From an uncultured Olsenella sp. (GTDB lineage: Bacteria > Actinomycetota > Coriobacteriia > Coriobacteriales > Atopobiaceae): a stretch of DNA of 38,246 nt. Below the pieces are notes generated by a model, which saw nothing but the letters and a program-made list of their open reading frames with translations, had not been told where the DNA came from and searched no databases. Position 1 is the stretch's first letter. Every line of letters starts with the position of its first letter. The stretch is from contig ONBR01000025.1 in NCBI GenBank assembly GCA_900316105.1, positions 1 to 38,246 of the forward strand, written 5' to 3'. The position numbers and the translations under genes were made by a program. Shown here in pieces: positions 6,793-20,051 of this stretch.

Positions 6793-7890
6793 GTGCTGGT
6801 AGTCAAGAGCCTCGAGCTTCGGGACTGGCGCAACTTCGAACGGAGGACCATCGATTTCTCGAATGGTCTGACGGTCCTGCACGGCAGGAACGCCACGGGC
6901 AAGACGAACGCGGTGGAGGCCCTTCAGACCCTGACGGCAGGTGCCTCCTTCCGTCACCCCAAGCCGTCCCAGCTGGTACGCGAGGGAGCGGACAGTGCTC
7001 GCATCGACGCCCGCATAGAGGGGGACGGTCGCGTCATAGACGTGACCTGCAAGGTCATGAACGGCCGTCGCTCCTTCGAGCGCAACGGCAAGCATTGCGT
7101 GGCTGCCGACCTGTCCGAGACCCTGATGAGCGTCCTCTTCACCCCCGATGACCTCTCCATCATCAAGAGGGGAGCCTCCCACCGCAGAAACGAGATCGAC
7201 GACTTTGGCCGTCAAGCAAACCGTGGCTATGGAAGGCTCCTTGCTGCCTATACCCGTGCTGTCGAGCAGCGAAACAGGCTTCTCAAGGAGGACTATCCCG
7301 ACCTCTCCCTCCTGGCCGCCTGGGACGCTTCCGTCGCCTTGGGAGGGGCCTCGCTCCTCTCGGCCCGTGTCCGTCTTTTCAAGCGGCTTGCAACCCATAT
7401 AAGGCAAATCTATGCCAGGATTGCCGACGGCGAGGAGCTTGACTGCCGATACGTGTCATCACTCGATGATGACGTGGACTTCTCCGAGATTCCAAGAGAT
7501 CAGATCCGCGACCTCTTTCTGCAAAGGCTCGAGGAGCGCAGGGCGGATGAACTTCGCAGACAGCAGACCCTGGTAGGTCCGCAGCGAGATGACATCGTCT
7601 TTGAGGTGGGGGGCCGCAATGCCCGAGACTTTGCTTCCCAGGGTCAGCAACGCTCGATCATTCTGGCCTGGAAGATGGCTGAGGTGGAGCTTTCCTCGGA
7701 GATCGTGGGCACAAAGCCCCTCCTGCTGCTGGACGACGTGATGAGCGAGCTCGACGAGGTCCGTAGGGCGGCCATGACGGGCTTTGTGAAAGACAACATC
7801 CAAACCGTCATTACCACGGCAAACCTGGGATATTTTCCCCAGGAGCTCCTGGTGGGGGCGGAGGTGGTTCCCATTGGCCAGGACCTATAG
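6793..7890 (+). CDS. recF: DNA replication and repair protein RecF
   Basis: The 365-residue SMC-like ATPase starts at a GTG two bases after dnaN. LELRDWRNFERRTIDFSNGL is the typical RecF N-terminus. The Walker A motif is GRNATGKT, and the C-terminal half has FASQGQQRS (ABC-type signature region) and the Walker B/D-loop PLLLLDDVMSELDEVRR. RecF acts with RecO and RecR to load RecA at single-stranded gaps. The downstream DUF721 gene overlaps its 3' end by 17 bp, indicating an operon dnaN-recF-DUF721. Confidence 0.97.
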   Translation: MLVVKSLELRDWRNFERRTIDFSNGLTVLHGRNATGKTNAVEALQTLTAGASFRHPKPSQLVREGADSARIDARIEGDGRVIDVTCKVMNGRRSFERNGKHCVAADLSETLMSVLFTPDDLSIIKRGASHRRNEIDDFGRQANRGYGRLLAAYTRAVEQRNRLLKEDYPDLSLLAAWDASVALGGASLLSARVRLFKRLATHIRQIYARIADGEELDCRYVSSLDDDVDFSEIPRDQIRDLFLQRLEERRADELRRQQTLVGPQRDDIVFEVGGRNARDFASQGQQRSIILAWKMAEVELSSEIVGTKPLLLLDDVMSELDEVRRAAMTGFVKDNIQTVITTANLGYFPQELLVGAEVVPIGQDL

Positions 7891-8509
7891 GCACCGCCGC
7901 GAAGACGATGCACCCCGCACTAAGGAAGAGACCCTGAAGTTCGTGAGGGGGCAGAACTTCCGCGAGAGGACCCCCGCCAGCGTGGGGGAGCTCATGGGCA
8001 CCCTCGTGGCTGGTACCGAGGGCATGCAGAGGAAGATGACCGCAAACCAGCGTGCGGCTGCCCTGTGGAGTCAGGCCAACGGTGACATCGAGCGCAAGCA
8101 TACGACGGGAGTCTACCTGCGCGACGCGCGAGGAAAGGGCCTTCCTCCGGTCCTTGGCGTCTATGTGGATTCGCATGCCAGACTCTCCGACTTCAATGCA
8201 AACAAGGAGATCTACCTCTCTAGGCTTGCCGTCGCGGGCCTAGAGGTTTCCGGGATCGAGTTCAAGCTCAATAGGAGACCCAAGGTTCAGATGTCCGGTG
8301 ATGGAGCCGACGGTCGACAGAGCGAGGCTCCTTCTGGTGGGATGGGGGCTCCCGGCCAGGATCAGCGCATCCTTCCGGAACTAACTCCTGGTGAGTTGGC
8401 GCATGTGGTCGAGGAGTGCTCGGACCTTCCCGAGGAGCTTCGTCCGCGGGCACAGAGGGCCATGGAGCTCTCCCTTAGGCGTGAGAAGATCGACGAGAGC
8501 GGCGCCTAG
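7874..8509 (+). CDS. DUF721 (DciA-like) protein
   Basis: The 211-residue protein apparently starts at a TTG inside the end of recF. Residues about 38-135 (VGELMGTLVAG…ANQRAAALWSQANGDIERKH…VLGVYVDSHARLSDFNANKEIYLSRLA) fit the DUF721/DciA family, which in several bacteria loads or stimulates the replicative helicase DnaB. The C-terminal 70 residues are a variable linker plus a short helical tail. The recF-DUF721-gyrB order is common in actinobacteria. The start codon is uncertain because no other good start is visible in the overlap. The helicase-loader role is known for the family, not demonstrated here. Confidence 0.85.
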   Translation: MARTYRHRREDDAPRTKEETLKFVRGQNFRERTPASVGELMGTLVAGTEGMQRKMTANQRAAALWSQANGDIERKHTTGVYLRDARGKGLPPVLGVYVDSHARLSDFNANKEIYLSRLAVAGLEVSGIEFKLNRRPKVQMSGDGADGRQSEAPSGGMGAPGQDQRILPELTPGELAHVVEECSDLPEELRPRAQRAMELSLRREKIDESGA

Positions 8510-10752
<2,243 letters not shown>

Positions 10753-10769
10753 GCGAAGGGAATTAGCCA

Positions 10770-13559
<2,790 letters not shown>

Positions 13560-13568
13560 CTAAAACGG

Positions 13569-13593
13569 GGCCTGGCTCAATAGGAGCCAGGCC
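13569..13593. terminator. Bidirectional terminator between gyrA and the BFN-family gene
   Basis: A 10-bp perfect stem GGCCTGGCTC/GAGCCAGGCC (13569-13578, 13584-13593) has a 5-base loop. On the minus strand the stem is followed by CCGTTTTAG, a short T-run. On the plus strand the downstream sequence is less T-rich. The position between convergent genes fits a shared terminator. Confidence 0.75.
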
Positions 13594-13690
13594 TCACTCA
13601 TTTCCTCCACCTTAAAGGCAGTCTGGTGGCCTCCATGACCTGTCTGAGGTTCTTAGATTCGGGACCCGTTCCCTTAGGTGAAACTCTTCC

Positions 13691-14194
13691 TTACTTGAAG
13701 TCGTCGGGGGAGAGGTTCTCTACGAAGTCATGGAACTCCTGTAGCTCCTGTTCCTTCTCCTCGTGCTCGATTGCCTCGAAGTCGGGCATGCTTGCCATCT
13801 GCAGTACGCGCTCGTCGGCAAAGATGGGCACGCCCTCGCGTACGGCAAGAGCAAGCGCGTCGGAGGGGCGGGCGTCCACGTCGATGTGTCTGCCGGACTC
13901 GCAGGTGATGTTGACGTGGGCATAGAAGGTGGTGCCCTGTACGTCGACGATTTCTACGTAGTTGAGCCTGCCACCCATCTGCTTGATGCAGTTGAGCAGG
14001 AGGTCGTGAGTCAGGGGACGCTTGCTCGTCGGACCCTCGACCCCCGCAGATATGGCGGATGCCTCTACCATGCCGATGCGGATAGGGAGCTTCTCGCTTT
14101 CCAGGTTCTTGTCAGTGGCACGTGGCTTGAGCACGACGAGGGATGACACTGGCCCCATGCCGACCATGACGGTCTGAATGTCCATGCGTACCAT
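13691..14194 (-). CDS. Bifunctional nuclease (BFN/DUF151) family protein
   Basis: The 167-residue protein matches the DUF151 family. The segment THDLLLNCIKQMGGRLNYVEIVDVQGTTFYAHVNI followed by IDVDARPSDALALAVREGVPIFADERVL is diagnostic, including ARPSDA(L/I)ALA. Family members have been reported to have RNase and DNase activity in some organisms; whether this protein does is unknown. The last 35 residues are acidic (HEEKEQELQEFHDF). A GGAGG lies 7 bases before the ATG at 14194. It is a single-gene minus-strand unit facing gyrA, with which it shares a terminator. Confidence 0.9.
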   Translation of the reverse strand: MVRMDIQTVMVGMGPVSSLVVLKPRATDKNLESEKLPIRIGMVEASAISAGVEGPTSKRPLTHDLLLNCIKQMGGRLNYVEIVDVQGTTFYAHVNITCESGRHIDVDARPSDALALAVREGVPIFADERVLQMASMPDFEAIEHEEKEQELQEFHDFVENLSPDDFK

Positions 14195-14346
14195 GCTATC
14201 GCCTCCGTAGCCATGTCTTTACTTTCAAAAAAGATGTGTGCGTGCACATAGTACCCATATTGTGTCTCGATGGTCCAAGCAACACAAAAGAGCGAGACAG
14301 ATGGAAACGAATCACCATTCGGAACCGAGAGCTTGCTGACGTTAAG

Positions 14347-14375
14347 CTGACTACCAGCAGTCAAAATTCTATAAT
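14347..14375 (+). promoter_or_regulatory. Promoter of the acylation cassette
   Basis: CTGACT (14347-14352) is separated by 17 bp from TATAAT (14370-14375), about 50 bp before the first ATG of the DUF4358-MBOAT-DHHW-SGNH gene set. The -10 box is perfect and the -35 box is fair. Confidence 0.65.
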
Positions 14376-14423
14376 GGAAAATTACCTGCACTTTTCTATC
14401 TGAATCATGTCGGATTCGTTGAG

Positions 14424-14960
14424 ATGAGTCTACGCAAAATGCCTTCAAGCCACGCCAAGCCAAAGAAGAAGCCCTGTATTTTCACGGGATTCCTGCTCGT
14501 TGTCCTGATGCTTGCCAGCGCCGCCGCCATCGCTCTGCTGATGCACGGCAGACTTTTCAAGGATCAGGTGCCAGACGTTGGTTTTGATACCGTAAGCCAG
14601 GCGGTCCTGGACGCCAGCGATCTCTCCAGTGAGAAACAGGGAGACAACCAGACTATCAAGCGCTACTACGGCCTTGACCCCGCAAGCTTCGACCAATACC
14701 TGATTTACTATCCCAATGGCGTCATGGATGTGGACGAGCTTCTGCTCGTACGAGTGACGGACCCCGAGGCCGCCAAGGAGGTCGTGGATGCCGCACACTC
14801 CCGCATTGACACCCAGAAGGCAAACTTCAACGGATACGGCACAAACCAGACAGAGCTTTTGAACAAGAGCGTCATCGAACAGCGGGGCAACTATGTCCTT
14901 CTGGTTGTCGCTGACAATGCCGACCAAGTAAAGGCTGCCTTTGAAAAGACTCTTTCGTAG
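14424..14960 (+). CDS. DUF4358 domain membrane-anchored protein
   Basis: The 178-residue protein has a basic N-terminus, one membrane segment (about 21-42, FTGFLLVVLMLASAAAIALLM) and an extracytoplasmic domain. The latter has the DUF4358 pattern: an ELLLVRVTDPEAAKEVVDAAHSRIDTQ helix-strand block and the end GNYVLLVVADNADQVKAAF. The function of DUF4358 is not known to me. In other Gram-positive genomes, from memory, the family often sits beside MBOAT and DHHW genes, as here. No clear Shine-Dalgarno precedes the ATG, so the start could be a few codons off. The next gene starts 11 bp after the stop. Confidence 0.8.
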   Translation: MSLRKMPSSHAKPKKKPCIFTGFLLVVLMLASAAAIALLMHGRLFKDQVPDVGFDTVSQAVLDASDLSSEKQGDNQTIKRYYGLDPASFDQYLIYYPNGVMDVDELLLVRVTDPEAAKEVVDAAHSRIDTQKANFNGYGTNQTELLNKSVIEQRGNYVLLVVADNADQVKAAFEKTLS

Positions 14961-14971
14961 GGATTGGGACA

Positions 14972-16318
14972 ATGGCGTTCAATAACCTCTTTTTCATCTT
15001 TCTCTTTGCCCCCGTCGTGGTCGCTCTTTACCATGTCGTTCCCAAACGCGCAAAGAACCTCTTTCTCTTGGCCGCAAGCTATGTTTTCTATGCCTGGGGG
15101 GACATTGCAAATCTGCCCTTCCTGTTTTTGCTCACGATCATGGACTATGCCATTGGACTTCTCCTCGACCGTTTATATGGACGGCGAAACGCCGGTGCCA
15201 GGTTGCTTCTGACCTTCGGTGTCCTCCTGAACCTTGCCTTCCTAGCCGTGTTCAAGTACACGTCCATTGGCATGCCACTCGGGGTATCCTTCTATACCTT
15301 CTCTACCTTGAGCTACCTCTTTGACGTTTACCAGGGTAGGGCTGAGGGAGAGCCCAACTTCATTGACATGGCGCTCTATGTGTCCTTCTTTCCCAAGGTC
15401 ATCTCTGGCCCCATCGTGCAGTACGGTGACATGCGTGAGAGAATCGATGACCGCCAGCCCAGCTGGGGCCTATTCTGCGGTGGCCTGACCCTCTTTGTGA
15501 GTGGCCTGGTAAAGAAGGTCATCTTTGCGGATACGCTCTCGGGAGTCTTTGGCACCCTCTATGCCATGGAACAGCCGACGGTTGTCAGTAGCTGGTTGAC
15601 GGTCATCGCCTACTCCCTCGAGTTATACCTGGACTTCAGTGGCTACTCCGACATGGCTATTGGCCTTGCGGCCCTCTTTGGCTTCAAGTTTGACAAGAAC
15701 TTCGACCACCCCTACGAGTCGAAGAGCATGCGTGAGTTCTGGAAGAGGTGGCACATCTCCCTGGGAGCCTGGTTCCTTGACTATGTCTACATCCCCCTCG
15801 GAGGCAACCGCTGCTCGAAGTTCCGCCAGTTCCTGAACCTCATGGTCGTGTGGGTGCTAACGGGCATCTGGCACGGAGCAACGATCAACTTTGTCTTCTG
15901 GGGTCTCTACCACGGCGTCCTCGTCTGTCTGGAACACTTCGCACTCAAGGAGAAACAGAGGGAGTGGCCCACGTGGCTTCGCATCATTGTGACTGATTTG
16001 CTTGCGGGCATTGGCTGGGTCTTCTTCTTTGCTCCCACCGCGTCAGAGGCCCTGGCCTGCCTACAGCATATGGTGGGCATTGGAGTTCCCTTGGCCAGCG
16101 GGGCCACCCTCTACTATCTGCAGAGCAACTTCCTCCTCATTGCTTTGGCCGTGCTGGCGAGCAGCACCCTGCCCAGGCGAGGTATCACCAGGATGCTCCA
16201 GGCAAGAAGCTCGATCTTCTCCACCCTGGTGGCGGCCTGTTACGTTATCTGCTTCGTAATCTGCGTGGCATTCATGGTGGGAAACACCTACGTGCCATTT
16301 CTCTACTTCAAGTTCTAG
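14972..16318 (+). CDS. MBOAT family O-acyltransferase (AlgI/DltB-like)
   Basis: The 448-residue polytopic membrane protein matches the MBOAT group used for polysaccharide O-acetylation (AlgI, DltB). Visible marks are SYVFYAWGDIANLPFL near the N-terminus, PKVISGPIVQYGDM, YLDFSGYSDMAIGLAALFGF, FWKRWHISLGAWFLDYVYIPLGG, and the catalytic-histidine segment VLTGIWHGATINFVFWGLYHG. Such proteins pass an acyl group across the membrane to an exported polymer, with a partner SGNH/DHHW protein completing the transfer. The genes on either side fit this. The substrate cannot be deduced from sequence. Confidence 0.93.
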   Translation: MAFNNLFFIFLFAPVVVALYHVVPKRAKNLFLLAASYVFYAWGDIANLPFLFLLTIMDYAIGLLLDRLYGRRNAGARLLLTFGVLLNLAFLAVFKYTSIGMPLGVSFYTFSTLSYLFDVYQGRAEGEPNFIDMALYVSFFPKVISGPIVQYGDMRERIDDRQPSWGLFCGGLTLFVSGLVKKVIFADTLSGVFGTLYAMEQPTVVSSWLTVIAYSLELYLDFSGYSDMAIGLAALFGFKFDKNFDHPYESKSMREFWKRWHISLGAWFLDYVYIPLGGNRCSKFRQFLNLMVVWVLTGIWHGATINFVFWGLYHGVLVCLEHFALKEKQREWPTWLRIIVTDLLAGIGWVFFFAPTASEALACLQHMVGIGVPLASGATLYYLQSNFLLIALAVLASSTLPRRGITRMLQARSSIFSTLVAACYVICFVICVAFMVGNTYVPFLYFKF

Positions 16319-16327
16319 GGGAACAAG

Positions 16328-17650
16328 ATGGACAAGGACACTCCTGGTAGCAAGGCAAGGGTCACGGGCTCCAGAGTCGATGGAACCCAGTCCCCTTCGC
16401 CTGATGTGCAAAAGAAGAAGGCTGCCGTTCGTGGTCAGGCTCCCAGCGGTCATCACGGGGTGAGAAACTCCGCCATGAGGGAACACTCCCGCTCAATGGT
16501 GCGTGTGGTGGGCATCCTGGTCATGGCCTGCGTGATCGCCCTGGGTGTGGTCAACGTGCTGTTCCCGGACCTCTCGCTTTCCGAGCGAGAGAACCGAAAC
16601 CTCGCACAGCTAGAGGCTCCGACCCTAGACAGCCTTGCCGACGGCTCCTGGTTCAAGGACACCAGTACCTGGTTCTCCGACCAGTTTGTCGGCAGGGACA
16701 GCTTCATGAGTATGAGAAGCACCATTCTGAGGGGTCTTGGACAGAAGGAGAACAACGGCGTCTACTTTGCCAAGGATGGCTACCTGATGCAGCAGCCCGC
16801 CACGCCGAAGGACGACGCGATAGTCCATACCCAAAAAAGCATCAATGACTTTGTGGCCGCCTATCCAGACATCAGCCATCATGTGATGATCGTCCCCGAT
16901 GCTGCCACGGTTATGCCATCTTGGCTCCCCGCCAATGCTCCCGTGAGGGACCAGGGTCAGGACATTGCCGCCTTTACCGGTGGTCTCGACGGCCCCGTCA
17001 TCCTGGACGCTAGGTCGCCCCTTGAGGACCATGTGAATGAGGGAGTCTATTACAAGACCGACCACCACTGGACGAGTCTGGGTGCCTATAACGTCTTCCT
17101 CTCCAATGCCGGCGCCCTGGGCATCGACAACCCTGTGGAATATACGCCCTACACTGTGTCAGCGGACTTTGAGGGGACCCTGGCTGCCAAGTCGGGCGAC
17201 TATGACTCGCATGACAAAGTGGACGTGTATGCCCCCTCGAGCGACGTGGACTACTACGTCAACTACGTGAACGAGAAGTCCCAGTCCACCTCGGTCTATA
17301 ACGTGGAGAAGCTCGATCACAACGACAAATACCAGGTCTTCTTTGGAGGCAACCACCCCCTGGTGACCATCAATACCACGAGTGAGTCCGGAAAGACCCT
17401 CTTGGTATTCAAGGATTCCTACGCGAACAGCTTCGTGTCCTTCCTCGTTCCCTATTACAGCACCATCATCATGGTTGACCCCCGCTACTACTACGATGAC
17501 CTCAGCCAGATCATTCACAACTCTATGGTCACCGACACCCTCTTTCTGTACAGCTATGACACCATTGCGACGGACACCTCCCTCGCAGACGTGCTCGACG
17601 ACGCCACTGCCAGCGTCAACGCAGCGGACGAGCCTTCGAGCAAGTCGTAG
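16328..17650 (+). CDS. DHHW family protein (AlgJ/AlgX-like)
   Basis: The 440-residue protein has a basic cytoplasmic N-terminus, one membrane segment at about 58-80 (VVGILVMACVIALGVVNVLF), then an extracytoplasmic domain with the signature DHHW at 245-248 (YYKTDHHWTSLGAYNVF). ENRNLAQ near residue 90 and KDSYANSFVSFLVPYYSTIIMVDPRYY near the C-terminus are typical of DHHW/AlgJ-type SGNH proteins. These act with MBOAT transporters in O-acetylation of surface polysaccharides. It lies 9 bp after the MBOAT gene, with GGGGAAC before its ATG. Pairing with the MBOAT protein is inferred from context. Confidence 0.88.
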   Translation: MDKDTPGSKARVTGSRVDGTQSPSPDVQKKKAAVRGQAPSGHHGVRNSAMREHSRSMVRVVGILVMACVIALGVVNVLFPDLSLSERENRNLAQLEAPTLDSLADGSWFKDTSTWFSDQFVGRDSFMSMRSTILRGLGQKENNGVYFAKDGYLMQQPATPKDDAIVHTQKSINDFVAAYPDISHHVMIVPDAATVMPSWLPANAPVRDQGQDIAAFTGGLDGPVILDARSPLEDHVNEGVYYKTDHHWTSLGAYNVFLSNAGALGIDNPVEYTPYTVSADFEGTLAAKSGDYDSHDKVDVYAPSSDVDYYVNYVNEKSQSTSVYNVEKLDHNDKYQVFFGGNHPLVTINTTSESGKTLLVFKDSYANSFVSFLVPYYSTIIMVDPRYYYDDLSQIIHNSMVTDTLFLYSYDTIATDTSLADVLDDATASVNAADEPSSKS

Positions 17651-17683
17651 GACGTGCGGACCTCGGGAAGGACAAGAGAAGTC

Positions 17684-18784
17684 ATGTCTCAGATAAGGAA
17701 AGACTCTTCCAGGGAAAAAGGCAGGTCCGGACAGACGGTCCAACCTGCCACGTCTCGTGCTGCGACCCCTAGGGGAGGACGGGTGGCCAGGCCCCAGCGT
17801 GGAAGCGGCACACCCACACAAAGGGCAGTTCCAAGGCGGGAAGGTGCCGGTGCGCAAGAAGTCGTGAAGTCGGTGCGTCCCAAGTCTCAAAAGGCTGTCG
17901 GGACTTCGGAAAAGAAGGCCAAGGCCAGCGCCAAGGCCAATTCGACCGTCAAGGGCAAGAAGGCCCCTGCTGGCTCGAAGAAGGGCAAGTCCGCAGGCCT
18001 TGAGCATAGGGTGTCCCAGGTCAGGCAGCTGCCCTTTCCCGCACAGCTGGTCCTCGTCGTTGCCATCGTCGTCGGCATCTTCCTCGTCGGCCATGCCATA
18101 AAGGCAGCAAGCGATGCCAACGAGGTCAAGTCAGGTGTCGAGTACCTGCAGACCCAGGAGTCCAAGGACCTTAACGCCAGCGTCGCCTCGGTCAACAAGG
18201 CTCGAACCAACCGTCTAAAGAAGAAGATGGATGATGGGGACATTGACGTGTGGAGCCTCTTTGGCAACTCCATGATCAGCGGGGACTCTCGCGCTGTGGG
18301 TTTCTGGGTCTACAAGTACCTGCCCCAATCCCAGGTTCCCAGCGGCGCCGGTGCCACCATCCGCAACATCGCGGAGTACAAGGACCAGTACAAGGCCATG
18401 AATCCCCAGTACCTCTTCCTCTGTTTTGGCCTCAATGACTCCTCTATCGGCTATTGGAATACTCCCGAGGAGTACGCTGCAGAATACGAGAAGATTCTCC
18501 TCGAGCTTCGCGACGAACTCCCCAACACGAAGATCTACGTCAACTCGATCTTGCCCGCCCAGGCCGCAGGTCTAAAGAGGGAACCTACCTGGGCGAAGAT
18601 TCCCGAGTTCTCGGCTGCGGTCAAGGCAATGTGCGAGAAGGACGGCTTTGGCTATGTCGACTGTGACGAGCTTGCCGCCCAGCACGTAAACCTCTATGAC
18701 GTCGATGGCGTACACGTGCAGAGGAGCTTCTATCCACTGTGGGCATCCTGCATGATGAGCACCGTACTGTCTGACGAAGGATAG
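17684..18784 (+). CDS. Membrane-anchored SGNH/GDSL-like hydrolase
   Basis: The protein has 366 residues from the ATG at 17684; a GTG at 17654 would add 10. Residues 1-115 are cytoplasmic by prediction, unusually basic and low-complexity (many Lys, Ala, Ser and Arg). A membrane span follows at about 121-140. The outer domain shows SGNH-like blocks: GDS at 200-202 (MISGDSRAVGF), GLND at 249-252 and DxxH at 341-344 (DGVH). These supply the possible catalytic Ser, Asn and Asp/His. As the fourth gene of the cassette it probably transfers or removes acyl groups on the same polymer. The basic N-terminal tail is unexplained. Confidence 0.8.
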   Translation: MSQIRKDSSREKGRSGQTVQPATSRAATPRGGRVARPQRGSGTPTQRAVPRREGAGAQEVVKSVRPKSQKAVGTSEKKAKASAKANSTVKGKKAPAGSKKGKSAGLEHRVSQVRQLPFPAQLVLVVAIVVGIFLVGHAIKAASDANEVKSGVEYLQTQESKDLNASVASVNKARTNRLKKKMDDGDIDVWSLFGNSMISGDSRAVGFWVYKYLPQSQVPSGAGATIRNIAEYKDQYKAMNPQYLFLCFGLNDSSIGYWNTPEEYAAEYEKILLELRDELPNTKIYVNSILPAQAAGLKREPTWAKIPEFSAAVKAMCEKDGFGYVDCDELAAQHVNLYDVDGVHVQRSFYPLWASCMMSTVLSDEG

Positions 18785-18811
18785 TGGATTCGAAAAAAAT
18801 AAAAATACTTG

Positions 18812-18840
18812 TTGACTTGGACTGGGACGCGGCGTAATAT
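18812..18840 (+). promoter_or_regulatory. Promoter of the tRNA-Ile/tRNA-Ala operon
   Basis: TTGACT (18812-18817), a 17-bp spacer and TAATAT (18835-18840) form a strong vegetative promoter. An A-rich run lies just upstream (18792-18807), like an UP element. The first tRNA starts 13 bp after the -10 box. Confidence 0.8.
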
Positions 18841-18853
18841 TACTTCTCGCGTT

Positions 18854-18930
18854 GGGCCCGTAGCTCAGTTGGTCAGAGCGTCCGGCTGATAACCGGGAGG
18901 TCACAAGTTCGAACCTTGTCGGGCCCACCA
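18854..18930 (+). tRNA. tRNA-Ile (anticodon GAU)
   Basis: This 77-nt cloverleaf has acceptor stem GGGCCCG/CGGGCCC, D-arm TAGCTCAGTTGGTCAGAGC, anticodon loop CTGATAA with anticodon GAT, T-arm GTTCGAACC and an encoded CCA end. It is transcribed together with the tRNA-Ala 64 bp downstream. Confidence 0.97.
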
Positions 18931-18994
18931 CTCGTGAGCCGAGTCGCCGCTGGGGTGTTTATTGAGACTGGATGGCTCCCGCCATGCGCACAAC

Positions 18995-19070
18995 GGGGAC
19001 GTAGCTCAGCTGGGAGAGCGCGGGCTTTGCAAGCCTGAGGTCGTGGGTTCGATCCCCATCGTCTCCACCA
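18995..19070 (+). tRNA. tRNA-Ala (anticodon UGC)
   Basis: This 76-nt cloverleaf has acceptor stem GGGGACG pairing with CGTCTCC (one G-U), D-arm TAGCTCAGCTGGGAGAGC, anticodon loop TTTGCAA with anticodon TGC, T-arm GTTCGATCC and an encoded CCA end. It is the second tRNA of the two-gene operon. Confidence 0.97.
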
Positions 19071-19080
19071 TAGTTTGCTC

Positions 19081-19110
19081 AAGCCGCCGACATAGTTTGG
19101 CGGCTTTTTT
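19081..19110 (+). terminator. Rho-independent terminator of the tRNA operon
   Basis: The stem AAGCCGCC/GGCGGCTT (19081-19088, 19099-19106) has a 10-base loop and is followed by further Ts (19107-19110), giving a run of six. It begins 10 bases after the tRNA-Ala CCA end. Confidence 0.85.
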
Positions 19111-19220
19111 CATAGTAGAGGGATACCCCGTTTCCAGAAAATCGACCTTGTCATGCTAATTAATGTCGCACCCCTTTCCTAGGATGAAATAAAAGGAAAA
19201 TCGTATAGGGGGAATGGACC

Positions 19221-20051
19221 ATGGCAGATGCGAATGAGGAGCTGCGAGCCTTGCGGGAGCAGATTCGTGCCGCCCGGGAAAGGGTCCTGTCTCTGATTCT
19301 GGAACGCGAAGACGTCCTACTCCAGCAACTGCCGCAGGTAGAGGCCGACTATCAGCTGAAAATCGGCGTCTATGAGAAGAAACTCCTCGAGGCAGAACTG
19401 GACTGCCGCAGGCTGAAACGGAAGTGCGCCCTCGCTCAGCAGGCCATAAATCAGGGCCTGACTGCCACGAGTACCGTACTCGAGGCCCAGCTGGACCGAG
19501 AGTTTGCCTCCTGGCAGAAGAAACTCAATCAGATGACTCAGCAGTATTTGGCATCGGTGGGATATTGGTCCTTGATGGATCCTATGACTGCTCATCAAGG
19601 ACGGGAACTAAAGACCCTCTATCGCACCCTCGTGAAGCGTCTCCATCCTGATACCCATCCCAGCCAGTCCCAGGAGCTCCAGGACCTCTTCATGGCTGCC
19701 TGCAATGCCTATCGGCACGGCGACATTGCCCTTCTCCGCTCCCTGGAAGTGGCTACGCAGGAGTTGGATCAGGACTCTCGTTCCTTCGAGGATTCCCTGG
19801 ACTCCGTTGAGGACCCTGACGAGCTTGAAGTCATGCTTGTTGCCGCTCAGGCTCAGGTCGATGTGATGGAGGAAGAGCTCCAGAAGGCTATGGAAACACC
19901 TCCCATGCCCCTGCGCGACTATCTGGAGGATGGAGCCTGGGTAGCAAAGAAGGTCGGTGGCCTGAATCGACAAATTCGTTCCTTCGAGGAGGCACGCGAC
20001 CAGTACCAGGGGAAGTTCGAAGTCATGAGAAAGGCAGGCTATGTCTGCTAA
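19221..20051 (+). CDS. Coiled-coil protein with J-domain-like HPD segment
   Basis: The 276-residue protein starts at an ATG preceded by GGGGGAA. Residues 1-110 are strongly helical and charged, probably a coiled coil. Residues about 128-175 resemble the core of a J domain: a helix (LKTLYRTLVKRL), the HPD tripeptide at 142-144, and a following helix (ELQDLFMAACNAYRHGD). A second helical, acidic part (about 180-276) follows. HPD stimulates Hsp70 ATPase activity in true J proteins, so contact with DnaK is possible but inferred. The gene overlaps the HIRAN gene by 11 bp. I recognise no named homologue. Confidence 0.75.
   Translation: MADANEELRALREQIRAARERVLSLILEREDVLLQQLPQVEADYQLKIGVYEKKLLEAELDCRRLKRKCALAQQAINQGLTATSTVLEAQLDREFASWQKKLNQMTQQYLASVGYWSLMDPMTAHQGRELKTLYRTLVKRLHPDTHPSQSQELQDLFMAACNAYRHGDIALLRSLEVATQELDQDSRSFEDSLDSVEDPDELEVMLVAAQAQVDVMEEELQKAMETPPMPLRDYLEDGAWVAKKVGGLNRQIRSFEEARDQYQGKFEVMRKAGYVC

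Noticed and set aside
7874..7890. Frameshift or fusion between recF and the DUF721 gene
   Set aside because: Both frames are complete. The 17-bp overlap with a TTG start is normal for coupled genes in this operon.
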